Positions 33,531 through 43,164 of a stretch of DNA of 64,000 bases are shown here, one piece after another (within the stretch, counting starts at the first letter, position 1; each line of letters opens with the position of its first letter). The notes under the pieces were generated by a model. The model was not told the DNA's origin. It saw only the letters and a list, made by a program, of their open reading frames with translations, and did not search any database. Location of the stretch: the NCBI GenBank assembly GCA_902765215.1, contig CACWZA010000010.1:1-64000 (forward strand). Reading direction: 5' to 3'. Origin of the DNA: an uncultured bacterium (lineage in GTDB: Bacteria; Cyanobacteriota; Vampirovibrionia; Gastranaerophilales; Gastranaerophilaceae). Both the position numbers and the translations under genes were made by a program.

Positions 33531-34736
33531 ATGAAAAAACTTATATTATTTGGAATAGCTATATTTCTGATATTACATATATGTATTTCAATATACATAA
33601 AAACACCTAATACAAAAACCGAAGTTGTTGTCTGGACTCTTCAGATGGCAAATTTCTCTGATTACATAAACGGGATAATAAAAGAATACGAAGCCCAAAA
33701 CCCGAATATAAAAATCAAATGGATAGATGTACCTTTTTCAGAAGGGGAAAAGAGAACTTTAGCATCTATTTTAAGCAACAACCCGCCTGATTTGGTTAAC
33801 CTTAACCCTGATTTTTCGTCAATTCTGGCTCAAAAAGGGGCATTAGAAGAAATTGATGAAAACAAATTATCAGAATTTAATCAGGATGTAATAAAATCCT
33901 TAAAGTATCAGGGCAAACTCTACGCAATACCTTGGTATGCAACATCTGCGGTAACCATATACAATAAAAAACTTTTGGGAAACAATCAAATTCCAAAAAC
34001 CTTTGACGAACTTGCACAGATTTCAAAAACAATAAAACTTCAAACCGGAGCATTTGCTTATTTTCCAACTATTACAGAGAACGACACGATGCTCAAAATT
34101 CTCAACAAATACGGAGTTGGGGTAAATAATATTGACTCACCTGAGAGTATCAAAGTTTTTGATATGTACAAAAAATTGTATCAGCAAAAACTTATCCCTG
34201 CGGAAAGTATTACCCAAACCCATCAGGAAGCACTTGAAAAATATATGTCCGAAAATGTTGTGTTCTATCAGGGCGGGGCAAACTTCCTTTCTATGATAAA
34301 AGATAACGCACCGAATGTTTACAAAAACACAGAGGTTGCACCGCAGATTGTCGGAAAACTCGGACAAAACGATTTTTCATTAATGAATTTCATTATCCCG
34401 ATAAAATCAAAACATAAAAAAGAAGCACTTGATTTCTGTCTTTATCTGACAAATCAAAAGAACCAATTAGAACTTGCAAAAATGACAAATGTTATCTCAA
34501 CAAATAAATATGCACTCCAAAACGAGTTTTATAATTCAGACAAAGATGTTATGGCACGGGCAAGAAAATATAGTGCAAAACAAATCGGACACATAAACCC
34601 CGTACTTCGTCAGCAAAATAACCAAAAGGATATTAACCTGCTTGTAAATACCGCAGTACAAACCATACTGCTCAATAAAGGCGATACAAAATCTATTTTA
34701 AATCAGGTTAAAAAAGATATAGAAAAATTAAAGTAA
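33531..34736 (+). CDS. extracellular sugar-type solute-binding protein
   Basis: This is a family 1 solute-binding protein of ABC importers, here with an uncleaved-looking N-terminal membrane anchor (KKLILFGIAIFLILHICISI). The mature part has VVVWTLQMANFSDYINGIIK, YEAQNPNIKIKW and DLVNLNPDFSSILAQKGALE, typical of UgpB/MalE-like proteins, with LYAIPWYATSAVTIYNKKLL as the hinge region. It has 401 residues. No permease or ATPase gene adjoins it, so it must work with components coded elsewhere. AAGGAA precedes the ATG. Confidence 0.85.
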   Translation: MKKLILFGIAIFLILHICISIYIKTPNTKTEVVVWTLQMANFSDYINGIIKEYEAQNPNIKIKWIDVPFSEGEKRTLASILSNNPPDLVNLNPDFSSILAQKGALEEIDENKLSEFNQDVIKSLKYQGKLYAIPWYATSAVTIYNKKLLGNNQIPKTFDELAQISKTIKLQTGAFAYFPTITENDTMLKILNKYGVGVNNIDSPESIKVFDMYKKLYQQKLIPAESITQTHQEALEKYMSENVVFYQGGANFLSMIKDNAPNVYKNTEVAPQIVGKLGQNDFSLMNFIIPIKSKHKKEALDFCLYLTNQKNQLELAKMTNVISTNKYALQNEFYNSDKDVMARARKYSAKQIGHINPVLRQQNNQKDINLLVNTAVQTILLNKGDTKSILNQVKKDIEKLK

Positions 34737-34768
34737 ATTATTGATCATCTTTGTATTATAATAACACT

Positions 34769-35834
34769 ATGGACATAAACGAATTAAAACAACGCATAGA
34801 TAAAAATAAGGAGTGTCTTTGACTTAGATACTCTGTCTAAAGAATTAAAAGATATTGAAAATCAACTGCAATCACCTGATGTATGGTCTAACCAAAAACT
34901 GGCCTCCGAACTGGGGCAAAAATCCAGAGAGTTAAAAGAAACAATAGAGGGAGTAAACATCTGGGAACAGCTTATTGAAGATGCTGAAGCGGCCTATGAA
35001 ATCGGGGATAAAGAACTTGTCGCCGAAGCGGAAAACGGTTTGGTTAAATTAGAGAAAATGCTTGATAAATTTGATTTCCAAAAGATGCTGAGCGGTGAAT
35101 ATGATGATGCCGATGCAATACTTTCAGTCAATTCCGGAGCAGGCGGAACAGATGCTCAGGACTGGACACAAATGCTTTTAAGAATGTATACCCGCTGGGC
35201 AGAAAACAAAGGCTGGAAGGTCGAACTCTTAGATAAATCAGACGGGGAAGAAGCAGGGATAAAATCAGCAACAATAAAGATTTCAGGGCGATATGCCTAC
35301 GGTTATGCAAAAGCCGAAAAAGGGGTTCACAGACTGGTCAGAATTTCACCTTTCAATGCTAACGGCAAACGACAGACAAGTTTTGCTTCCTGCGAAGTTT
35401 CACCTATTATTCCTGATGTAGAAAAGGTTATTGTAATTCCGCCCGAAGATTTGGAAATTGATACAATGCGCTCAGGCGGAGCGGGCGGTCAAAATGTTAA
35501 CAAGGTTGAAACCGCAGTGAGAATTTTGCACAAACCGACAGGGATAGTTGTAAAATGTCAGCAGGAACGCTCTCAGCTCCAAAACAAAGAGTATGCAATG
35601 CAAATGCTTGCCTCAAAACTGCTCGCTATAAGACAGGAAGAACACGAAAAGAAACTTGCCGAACTTAAAGGCGAAAATTATGATATAAATTTCGGCTCAC
35701 AAATCCGCTCATATGTTTTTCACCCGTACAAAATGGTAAAAGACCACAGAACGGGCTTTGAGATGGGGAATGTTGATGCCGTAATGGACGGTGATATTGA
35801 CGGGTTTATAGAAGCTTATCTTAAATCGATTTAA
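34769..35834 (+). CDS. prfB: peptide chain release factor 2, with programmed +1 frameshift
   Basis: RF2 reads UAA and UGA stop codons and releases the peptide. The ATG at 34769 opens 17 codons that end at an in-frame TGA (34820). An AAGGAG site at 34808-34813 and the slippery CTT-TGA-C let ribosomes shift +1 and read GAC TTA GAT on into the main frame, as in the classical prfB switch. The shifted product has about 354 residues, with the stop-codon-reading SPF in RISPFNANG and the GGQ loop in [11 protein letters not shown]. The 3' end overlaps the convergent tmk gene by 14 bases. Confidence 0.95.
34808..34823 (+). promoter_or_regulatory. prfB programmed frameshift site
   Basis: AAGGAG acts as the internal Shine-Dalgarno, followed by TGT CTT TGA C. 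The UGA is read slowly when RF2 is scarce, favouring the shift: a known autoregulation. Confidence 0.95.
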
Positions 35835-36429
35835 TTATTGCCAAAACTTCCGAATGAATATCATCAATCGATTTACTGCCATCAATAAGTTTCACTCTTT
35901 GAGGTTCCTGTTTTGCTATTGCAAGATAACCTTCTCTCACCTTTTTAAAGAATTCCACCCCTGCTGATTCCATTCTGTCTTTTTCTTTTCCGACTCTCGA
36001 CATTGAAGTATCTATATCAATATCAAAGATGAATGTTAAATCAGGCTTCATTCCGCTTGTAGCAATATCGTTCAGCAAGTTAATTCTGTTTAAATCAATC
36101 CCTCTGCCGTAGCCCTGATATGCAACGGTTGAATCTGTATGCCTGTCACAGAGAACAATTTCACCTCGTTCGACAGCAGGTTTAATTATTGTATCTATAT
36201 GCTGAGCGCGGTCGGCTAAAAACAAGAAACTCTCACAGTTTGGAGAAACTTCCCCGTCATAATTAAGCAGAATTTCTCTGAGTTTTACACCCAGCCCTTT
36301 TGCGCCGGGTTCTCTTGTTAATAAAACAGTTCTGCCATTGTTTTCAAAATATTTTTTTAATAACTCAATCTGGGTTGTTTTACCGCAACCGTCAACTCCT
36401 TCAAAAGTAATAAACAAACCTTTTGTCAT
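35821..36429 (-). CDS. tmk: thymidylate kinase
   Basis: This enzyme phosphorylates dTMP to dTDP with ATP for DNA synthesis. P-loop [11 protein letters not shown] (residues 9-19), [11 protein letters not shown] (DRE/P-type loop near 37), and [16 protein letters not shown] near 95 are the family motifs. Length 202 is typical. GAGGAGAG lies before the ATG. It is convergent and overlapping with prfB. Confidence 0.94.
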   Translation of the reverse strand: MTKGLFITFEGVDGCGKTTQIELLKKYFENNGRTVLLTREPGAKGLGVKLREILLNYDGEVSPNCESFLFLADRAQHIDTIIKPAVERGEIVLCDRHTDSTVAYQGYGRGIDLNRINLLNDIATSGMKPDLTFIFDIDIDTSMSRVGKEKDRMESAGVEFFKKVREGYLAIAKQEPQRVKLIDGSKSIDDIHSEVLAIIKSI

Positions 36430-36590
36430 TCTTCTCTCCTCACTTTTAAAATTATAACATAGTTTTTAAATAATTGTTTACCCCCATATACCAATTTTGT
36501 TGAAGATTAACATGTTTGTGAGATAATAAAATAGAGAGATAATAAGTTTTATCAATTAGTAAATATACGAGAATATAAAGGAAAAGAATT

Positions 36591-38659
36591 ATGGGAAGAC
36601 AAACACCATTAGAAAGAGTAAGAAACATTGGTATTGCCGCTCACATCGACGCAGGTAAAACCACTACAACAGAACGTATTTTGTTAAAATCGGTGAAGTA
36701 CACGACGGTGCTGCTGTAACTGACTTTATGGATCAAGAAAGAGAAAGAGGTATTACAATCCAATCTGCTGCTGTAACAGCATACTGGAAAGATCACCAAA
36801 TCAACGTCATCGACACACCGGGCCACGTTGACTTCACAATCGAAGTTGAACGTTCACTCCGTGTATTAGACGGTGTTGTTGCTGTATTCTGTGCAGTAGG
36901 TGGTGTTCAATCACAATCAGAAACAGTTTGGAGACAAGCAAACAGATATGAAGTACCTCGTATGGTATTCGTAAACAAAATGGACAGAACAGGTGCTGAT
37001 TTCTTCAGAGTAGCTGAACAAATCAAAACAAGATTAGGTGCAAATGCAGTACCTATCCAATTACCTATCGGTGCAGAAGACAACTTCAGAGGCTTAGTTG
37101 ACCTTATGACAATGAAGGCTGAAATCTACACTAACGATTTGGGTACAGAAATTAAGGAAGAAGAAATCCCTGCAGAATTAGCAGATAAAGCAAAACAAAT
37201 GAGAGACGAAATGGTTGAAGCAATCGCAGGTGAAGATGACCTGTTAATGGAAAAATATTTCGAAGATCCTGATTCAATCACAGTTGATGAATTAAAAGCA
37301 GGTTTAAGAAGAGCAGTTTGTGCTAACAAAATTGTTCCTGTAACTTGCGGTACAGCATTCAAGAACAAGGGTGTTCAATTGTTATTGGATAACGTTGTTG
37401 CTTATATGCCATCACCATTAGACGTTAAAGCTATCGAAGGTGAACTTGAAGACGGTACTAAGGTTGAAAGACATTCAACAGAAGACGAACCGTTCTCTGC
37501 ATTATCATTCAAGGTTATGACAGACCCTTATGTTGGTCGTTTAACCTTCTTGAGAGTTTACTCAGGTAAATTGACATCAGGTTCTTATGTTTTGAACTCA
37601 ACAACAGGAAAGAAAGAGCGTATTTCTCGTTTAGTTCAAATGTATGCTGATCAAAGAAACGAAATTACAGAAGTATACGCAGGTGATATCTGTGCTGCTG
37701 TTGGTCTTAAAGATACAACAACAGGGGATACGCTTTGTGACGAAGCTAACCCAATCATCTTGGAAAGAATGACTTTCCCTGAACCTGTAATCTCAGTTGC
37801 TATCGAACCTAAAACAAAAGCAGACCAAGATAAGATGGGTATCGCTCTTCAAAAATTGGCTGAAGAAGATCCGTCATTCAGAGTTAAATCTGATACAGAA
37901 ACAGGTCAAACAATCATTTCAGGTATGGGTGAACTTCACCTTGATATCATTGTTGACCGTATGTTGAGAGAATTTAAAGTTGAAGCAAACATCGGTAAAC
38001 CACAGGTTGCTTATCGTGAAACTATCCGCGGTACTGCTGATCAAGACTCTAAATTCGTTCGTCAATCAGGTGGTAAAGGTCAATACGGCCACGTTAAAAT
38101 CAAAATTTCACCTGCTGAAGAAAACAAAGGTTTTGTATTCGAAAACAAAATCGTCGGTGGTGCTATTCCTAAAGAATACATCGAACCTGCAAGAAAAGGT
38201 ATGGAAGAAGCACTTGAAGGCGGTATCTTAGCAGGATATCCTATGATTGACGTTGCGGTTGAACTTTATGACGGTTCATACCACGAAGTCGACTCTTCAG
38301 AAATGGCGTTCAAGATTGCCGGTTCTATGGCTATCAAAGAAGGTTGTAAAAAAGCCCAACCTTGTATTCTTGAACCTATGATGAAGGTTGAAATCGAAAT
38401 CCCTGATGAATTTACAGGTACAATTATCGGTGATATCTCTCGTCGTAGAGGTAGAATCGAAGGTCAGGAACCTTTGGGTAACACAGGTAACGTTATCGTT
38501 AGAGCAATTGTTCCGTTGGCTAACATGTTCGGTTATGCAACAGACTTACGTTCTAACACTCAAGGTCGTGGTACATTCTCTATGGAATTCCAAAAATACG
38601 AACAAGTACCTGCCAATGTTGAAAAAGAAATCATCGAAAAAGCTGGTAAATCAGCATAG
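36591..38659 (+). pseudogene. fusA: elongation factor G gene with apparent 19-base deletion
   Basis: EF-G drives ribosomal translocation. The ATG at 36591 (AAAGGAAAAG upstream) encodes the expected [20 protein letters not shown] and P-loop [11 protein letters not shown], but after residue 31 the frame runs [12 protein letters not shown] into a stop. From 36686 the correct frame resumes as [18 protein letters not shown] and continues intact to 38659. Compared with the family, seven residues like FYTGxxH are missing, equal to 21 bases, while two bases remain, so a 19-base loss fits. All later domains are intact. Since EF-G is essential, either this is an assembly or sequencing error or another fusA exists. 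Confidence 0.85.
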
Positions 38660-38677
38660 TAGTTTCAATAAATATAA

Positions 38678-38709
38678 AAACGGGCTCTTGAAAAAGAGTC
38701 CGTTTTTTA
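38678..38709 (+). terminator. terminator after fusA
   Basis: Stem aaacgggctctt / aagagtccgttt (one G-U pair), loop gaaa, then a T run. A second small hairpin (atcaggc/gcctgat) follows at 38723-38739. Confidence 0.85.
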
Positions 38710-38746
38710 TGTTTATATTTTTATCAGGCGATGCCTGATATGTTAT

Positions 38747-39085
38747 TTATCCCAAAATATCTAATTGTTCATCTAAAGGATTTTTTGCGTTTAAATAGTT
38801 AATTGTTATATTATTTCTTGATGCAATATCATAAATTCTCATAAATCTGTCATAATCCTTTTGAATATTTTCAGATGGGATTTCAATACATTCTTCCTTT
38901 GTATATCTTTCGAATCCGTCAGGAGCATCAAAACCTCTGTCGTGTTGTGTTTTTATATATAAATAATCCTTATGAGCAACCCCTATTTCTTTAATATCTT
39001 TTGTGTCAATATTTTGTTTGTTTCCATTAAGATCTTTAAATTTAATGTGACCTTTGAATGATGTGTTGTTAATACCTAAATTCAT
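38747..39085 (-). CDS. small F-x-G-tagged unknown protein, 112 residues
   Basis: No family is recognised. The N-terminus is MNLGINNTSFKGHIKFKD, so the SFKG tag sits at residues 9-12. The rest is polar and charged with a likely mixed fold (KEIGVAHKDYLYIKTQHDRG, EIPSENIQKDYDRFMRIYDI). The ATG at 39085 has GGAGTG upstream and is preferred over a longer frame beginning at 39133. The gene is alone. Its upstream region contains CATGTTAC and CGTAAC, echoing motifs before other genes in the window. Confidence 0.6.
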   Translation of the reverse strand: MNLGINNTSFKGHIKFKDLNGNKQNIDTKDIKEIGVAHKDYLYIKTQHDRGFDAPDGFERYTKEECIEIPSENIQKDYDRFMRIYDIASRNNITINYLNAKNPLDEQLDILG

Positions 39086-39244
39086 GATCCACACTCCTTT
39101 ATTTCTACACTTTCGTTGCCATGTATAAAGCACATAAATATATAAATTTGACTAATATTTATCCCATGTTACAAAACCGTAACACAATATTATTTACTCT
39201 TATAAATATGTTTTTGAATAACCTGTCAAAAATTTAAAAACTTA

Positions 39245-39276
39245 AAAATAGGTTATCTTTTTAGATAACCTATTTT
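39245..39276 (-). terminator. terminator of the 428-residue gene
   Basis: A 14-base perfect stem (left arm 39245-39258, right arm 39263-39276) with loop tttt; the minus-strand side continues with TTTAAG-TTTTTAAA. A run of eight G residues lies between it and the gene (39285-39292). Confidence 0.85.
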
Positions 39277-39307
39277 AAAATTATGGGGGGGGACTATGAA
39301 AAAAATA

Positions 39308-40594
39308 TTATATAATCGTTTTTAATTTTGGAGTTCCCTTATGCTCACATTCTTTGTAAGCTCTTTGAGTTTGATCCTCGAACTTGATAGATGAATCCTG
39401 AGGCAAACCGAAGTATTGCGGAGCGACTGAATCGTTATGTTTTGCTTCACTTATTCTCAAAATTGAGAACAGTTTCATATAATCAAGTGCGATTTTCTTC
39501 CTTACATCCCTGAATGCAACATCATTTCTTGCGTTATCATCTTCTAATGATTCTGCATATTTATCATAGTGGAAAGTCAGAGATGATATATATTTTTCAA
39601 CTTGTTCTTTTTCTCTGTCATCAAGTTCGTCACCGAGCAGAGCATCATCTGCTTTTTCCTTCAGTGCTCTGATAAGGCCTGAAGTAACTTCCGGTGATTC
39701 CATTACATTGTAGAGTGAAACCTTGCCGTTTCTTACTTCTTCGTTCATTGCAAATGCACCGATTACATCAAGTACATTATTCTTGCTAACGCCGCCTGCA
39801 CTAATATTGAGCGGAGCAAGACCTTGTTTGATTATTGCATCAACCCATTGGTCAGCAACACCTTTTCCTGCATTTTCTTTAGCCTTTAAAAATTCTTCAT
39901 ACTCTTTGTGAACAATCTTTCTCAATTTAGATTGGTCAAATCTCGTGTTTATAATCTCATCGCAGTATTCAACCCCTTCTTCAGGATTGCTGCTGTATTC
40001 GGATCTTATTTTATCTATATCAACTATTTTCCCGTATTTATCGCAATATTTTTCCATTAGTGAAAGTCTTGAATTTAATAATGCAGAAGGGTTGTCTGCA
40101 TCAGGGGCTGTCAAAACACCGCCGTTTGGCAATGATGATATCCCGACTCCGCCGTAACCGCCGTTGTCCCAAGGGTTAAGAGGGTTGTTACCGTTCGGCA
40201 TATATACTCCTGACGGGCCGTATACAGAACTTGGAGCAAATGGGTTTGTAACACCCGGGCCAAATACCGGATCCATACTTCCAAACGGATTAATGCTTGG
40301 ATTTCCATTGTTATTACCATTCATTGGAATAACATATGATGGGCCAAAATCGTCGACCCCGCCAACCATTGATTCAAATAAAGCCTGCTGATTGTCCATT
40401 ACTGCAATGAATTTCTGAGCATTCAAGTAATGATCACCATAATTTGACGGATCCAATGCTGCAACAGTCAGATTTAAACCCAGTGTATTAACATCCTGTC
40501 GTCTTGGTATTACTACCGGCCCCCATTTAACGAGTGCCGCATTGTCCCACATAGATGGACGTCCGTCATAACCTATCGGTCCGTTGTAACCCAT
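39308..40594 (-). CDS. unknown protein with GPIGYDGRP N-terminal domain, 428 residues
   Basis: The family is not recognised. Residues 1-85 form a module shared with the 96-residue neighbour: NGPIGYDGRPSMW, DNAALVKWGPVVIPRRQD, NTLGLNLT and QKFIAVMDNQQALFESMV. A Gly/Pro/Asn-rich linker follows (about 88-165), then a helical domain of 250 residues. No signal peptide is seen. A GGGGGAATTT ribosome site precedes the ATG. The linker composition suggests a surface or structural protein, but this is a guess. Confidence 0.6.
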   Translation of the reverse strand: MGYNGPIGYDGRPSMWDNAALVKWGPVVIPRRQDVNTLGLNLTVAALDPSNYGDHYLNAQKFIAVMDNQQALFESMVGGVDDFGPSYVIPMNGNNNGNPSINPFGSMDPVFGPGVTNPFAPSSVYGPSGVYMPNGNNPLNPWDNGGYGGVGISSLPNGGVLTAPDADNPSALLNSRLSLMEKYCDKYGKIVDIDKIRSEYSSNPEEGVEYCDEIINTRFDQSKLRKIVHKEYEEFLKAKENAGKGVADQWVDAIIKQGLAPLNISAGGVSKNNVLDVIGAFAMNEEVRNGKVSLYNVMESPEVTSGLIRALKEKADDALLGDELDDREKEQVEKYISSLTFHYDKYAESLEDDNARNDVAFRDVRKKIALDYMKLFSILRISEAKHNDSVAPQYFGLPQDSSIKFEDQTQRAYKECEHKGTPKLKTII

Positions 40595-40677
40595 TTTAAA
40601 TTCCCCCGTATTTAATTCCCTCTTCTATAAAGTTTTTTTGAAACGGATAATTGACTTTTTAAAATAACATGTTTACA

Positions 40678-40730
40678 TTTCGTAACATGCCGAAATACAT
40701 GCTGCCACTGTGTTTGGCATGTATTGGACT
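40678..40730. repeat. CATG-type inverted repeat upstream of the 428-residue gene
   Basis: TTTCGTAACATGCC opens the element and TTTGGCATGTATT closes it; CATGCC faces GGCATG. A related layout (AAATACATG ... GACATGATTT) lies at 41593-41630, and GGCATG/CATG elements occur near 54540. Possibly a regulatory site. Confidence 0.35.
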
Positions 40731-40745
40731 TCTTCAGGTTTGAAA

Positions 40746-40777
40746 AAGAAACCCTCTAAAGATTAAGAGGGTTTCTT
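40746..40777 (-). terminator. terminator of the 96-residue gene
   Basis: A 12-base perfect stem (aagaaaccctct / agagggtttctt) with an eight-base loop; on the minus strand it ends in TTCTTTTTCA. Confidence 0.8.
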
Positions 40778-40788
40778 ATAATCTGTTT

Positions 40789-41079
40789 TTAAGCAACATA
40801 AATTCTGCCGTTTAACATTGATGGTCCAAATGTATCATTCGGATCGCTAACCATTGTTTCAAACAATGACTGAGAATTATCCATGGTTGCAATAAAGTTT
40901 TGAGCACTCAAAAACTTATCGCCCCAACCGGAATCATCCAGCAAAGCCTGAGTTAAATCCAGACCCAGGGTATTAATATCCTGTTGTCTTGGCATAACTA
41001 CCGGGCCCCATTTTACAATTGCGGCATCGTTCCACATGCATGGTCTACCATCATAACCTATTGGTCCATTGTAAGCCAT
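40789..41079 (-). CDS. short paralogue of the GPIGYDGRP protein, 96 residues
   Basis: The product consists almost wholly of the N-terminal module of the 428-residue neighbour: NGPIGYDGRPCMW, AAIVKWGPVVMPRQQD, NTLGLDLT, QNFIATMDNSQSLFETMV. The C-terminus ends soon after. The ATG at 41079 has GGAGG upstream; the frame extends back to 41094, but that overlaps the ribosome site. Presence of the domain alone and as the head of a larger protein suggests an independent folding or assembly module. Confidence 0.6.
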   Translation of the reverse strand: MAYNGPIGYDGRPCMWNDAAIVKWGPVVMPRQQDINTLGLDLTQALLDDSGWGDKFLSAQNFIATMDNSQSLFETMVSDPNDTFGPSMLNGRIYVA

Positions 41080-41792
41080 AATAAATTCCTCCATATAATA
41101 ATGTGTAACACCATATATTCAATTGTCAGTTTTAAGGGAAACCCCTTAAGGAATTTGTTAAACAAAGAGTTTAACTAAACACCTTTTGTTTTTAATAATT
41201 CTCTATACTGTACGGATAAATTCCGTACAAGTACTTTGAATATTAAGTTGTTAAGTATAAGATAATATCTGACTGAGTGTGCGGGCATTTTTATAACCCG
41301 TCGTTCAGGTGGTAATTTAGGCACTATCAGTAATCGTGCATTAAGTAGTAATACACAATTCAATTCTTGATGTGCTTAGTATACGCGTGATATATTCTTA
41401 ACTTGTGAAGAACCTTAGAGATAACACTATTATGAGATCATATTTGTCGAACATATAGTATTATTGTTAACTAAACCCGTTCATTAAAACGTATCTAATC
41501 ACTCTTTTAATTCCCGTAACATGATAAAGTTTTTTTTTATCAGAATATTGATTAATTCATATTTGTTGTTTAACAAAAGTTTACAATCATGGAAATACAT
41601 GTCATGGCTGGGTTTGACATGATTTAGTCATAACAGGGGCATGGAAACCTCTTGCTTTTTTTTGAAAAATGTTTAAAGTAATAAGAGTGACGCAGTTACG
41701 AAATACAAAATGTAACAACCAAACAGTGTTTATTAAAAAATTAGTTTAAGATAAAATAGGAGGTGTAAAAACAAAATTTAAGGAGAGCTAAT
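41080..41792. other. 700-base intergenic region
   Basis: No convincing gene. It holds CGTAACATG at 41515-41523, an AAATACATG ... GACATGATTT inverted element at 41593-41630, and GTTACG/TGTAAC facing each other at 41695-41716. A 62-codon frame on the minus strand has no ribosome site or plausible composition. The length suggests regulatory DNA or an unrecognised small RNA. Confidence 0.5.
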
Positions 41793-42539
41793 ATGGAAAT
41801 AGCCGTTCTATCGGATATTCACGGAAACTTGCTGGCATTAGAAGCTGTGTTAGAAGAAATACATAAGAAAGGATGTGAAAAGATATTATTTTTAGGCGAT
41901 TACGCCCTGGCAGGACCTGAACCGAGCGATACAGTAAATTTCTGTATGAGCTTATCTGAACATGACAACATTGAAATGATTCAGGGCAATACTGACAAGA
42001 TGATAGCTGACTTCAGTGAAGAGGTTTACGAAACAGTTAAAAGGGGAGCACCCATAATGGCAAATGCACTAAAAGAAGAAGCTACCACCCTGAGTAAAGC
42101 CCAGATAGACTTTTTAAGGAACTTGCCTACCCAAAAAGAGATTGTTTTGGACGGAGTAAAAATCCTTATGGTACATGGTTCACCAAGAAGAAATAATGAA
42201 GACATCATGCCTGACACACCCTTAGAGGAGGTAGAAAAAATGTTGGATGGGGTAGATGCGGATTTAATACTTTGCGGACACACCCATATACCTTGCGGGT
42301 TTCAAACCAATACCAAACAAACAGTAGTGAATGATGGAAGCGTAGGAAGACCTTTTACAGAAGCCCCGGAAAGTTGTTATGTAGTTATATCGACCAAAGG
42401 AAACGGAGGGTTTGAAGTAGAACATAATTTCGTCAAATATGATAATTATCAGGCGGCAAAAATATTGGCCGGACGAGGCTTTGAGGGAGCAGAAAAACTG
42501 GCGAATAATCTAATCAACCCATCTGCAAGACATTTTTAA
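41793..42539 (+). CDS. calcineurin-like metallophosphoesterase
   Basis: This 248-residue protein is a two-metal phosphoesterase of the YfcE/MJ0936 type. Metal motifs in order: LSDIHGN (residues 6-12), FLGDYALAGPEP (near 33), IQGNTD (near 65), MVHGSPR (near 126) and CGHTHIP (near 165). Targets may be cyclic or phospho-diester small molecules. AAGGAGAG lies before the ATG. It stands alone with a strong terminator. The VNDGSVGRP block is standard for the family. Confidence 0.88.
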   Translation: MEIAVLSDIHGNLLALEAVLEEIHKKGCEKILFLGDYALAGPEPSDTVNFCMSLSEHDNIEMIQGNTDKMIADFSEEVYETVKRGAPIMANALKEEATTLSKAQIDFLRNLPTQKEIVLDGVKILMVHGSPRRNNEDIMPDTPLEEVEKMLDGVDADLILCGHTHIPCGFQTNTKQTVVNDGSVGRPFTEAPESCYVVISTKGNGGFEVEHNFVKYDNYQAAKILAGRGFEGAEKLANNLINPSARHF

Positions 42540-42550
42540 GAGAAACAAAA

Positions 42551-42575
42551 AAACGGGGCGTTTGCCCCGTTTTTA
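42551..42575. terminator. bidirectional terminator between phosphoesterase and dut
   Basis: Stem acggggc / gccccgt with a four-base loop, flanked by A7 on the left and TTTTT on the right, serving both convergent genes. Confidence 0.9.
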
Positions 42576-42579
42576 ACAT

Positions 42580-43017
42580 TTATTTTCCGGTTGAACCAAA
42601 CCCGCCTTCACCTCTGTCTGTATCGGACAATTCCGTTACAACCTCAATCTTTGCCTGCTCGTATGTTGTAATTACCATTTGGGCAACTCTCTCATCAGGT
42701 TGAATTGTATATGCCTCGTTTGAGATATTAACAACAGGAACACAAACTTCCCCTCTGTAATCCTCATCAATTGTTCCCACACAGTTGATTAAGGTAATTC
42801 CGTGTTTGATAGACATGCCTGAACGCGGTCTTATTTGTGCTTCATATCCATGTTCTAACTCTATTTTCAACCCCGTAGGAATAAGTGTTCTCTCTAAAGG
42901 CTGTAAGGTAACAGGCTCAGATATTGCCGCACAAAGATCCATGCCTGCTGCACCCTGAGTTTTATATTCAGGTAAAATTCTGTTATTTACTAATCGTTGG
43001 ATTTTTAATATTGTCAT
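42580..43017 (-). CDS. dut: dUTP diphosphatase
   Basis: The trimeric dUTPase hydrolyses dUTP to dUMP and keeps uracil out of DNA. All five motifs are present: AAGMDLCA (I), RPRSGMSIKHG (II), NCVGTIDEDYRGEV (III), DERVAQMVI (IV) and the flexible RGEGGFGSTGK (V). The ATG at 43017 (145 residues) has GAGGGAG upstream and is preferred over the frame start at 43041. Confidence 0.95.
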   Translation of the reverse strand: MTILKIQRLVNNRILPEYKTQGAAGMDLCAAISEPVTLQPLERTLIPTGLKIELEHGYEAQIRPRSGMSIKHGITLINCVGTIDEDYRGEVCVPVVNISNEAYTIQPDERVAQMVITTYEQAKIEVVTELSDTDRGEGGFGSTGK

Positions 43018-43060
43018 ATTCACTCCCTCTGCTATTTCCATGTATATTTTAACACAGATA

Positions 43061-43110
43061 GGGGTAAATGTATAAAATGCCCATCTCTCTTAAGAGGGAC
43101 TAGGGGATAA
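43061..43110. repeat. MITE-like small dispersed repeat, copy D
   Basis: GGGGTAAATGTATAAAATGCCC matches the left arm of copies A and C with two or three changes, followed by an inner ctcttaagag palindrome. The right end is degraded. Confidence 0.6.
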
Positions 43111-43164
43111 AAAATTAATCATTATTTTAACTTTATACTATAATAAAATTAATCGGAGGGCGGT

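Noticed and set aside
41175-41363. 62-codon frame in the long gap
   Set aside because: No ribosome site, odd composition, and no support from context.
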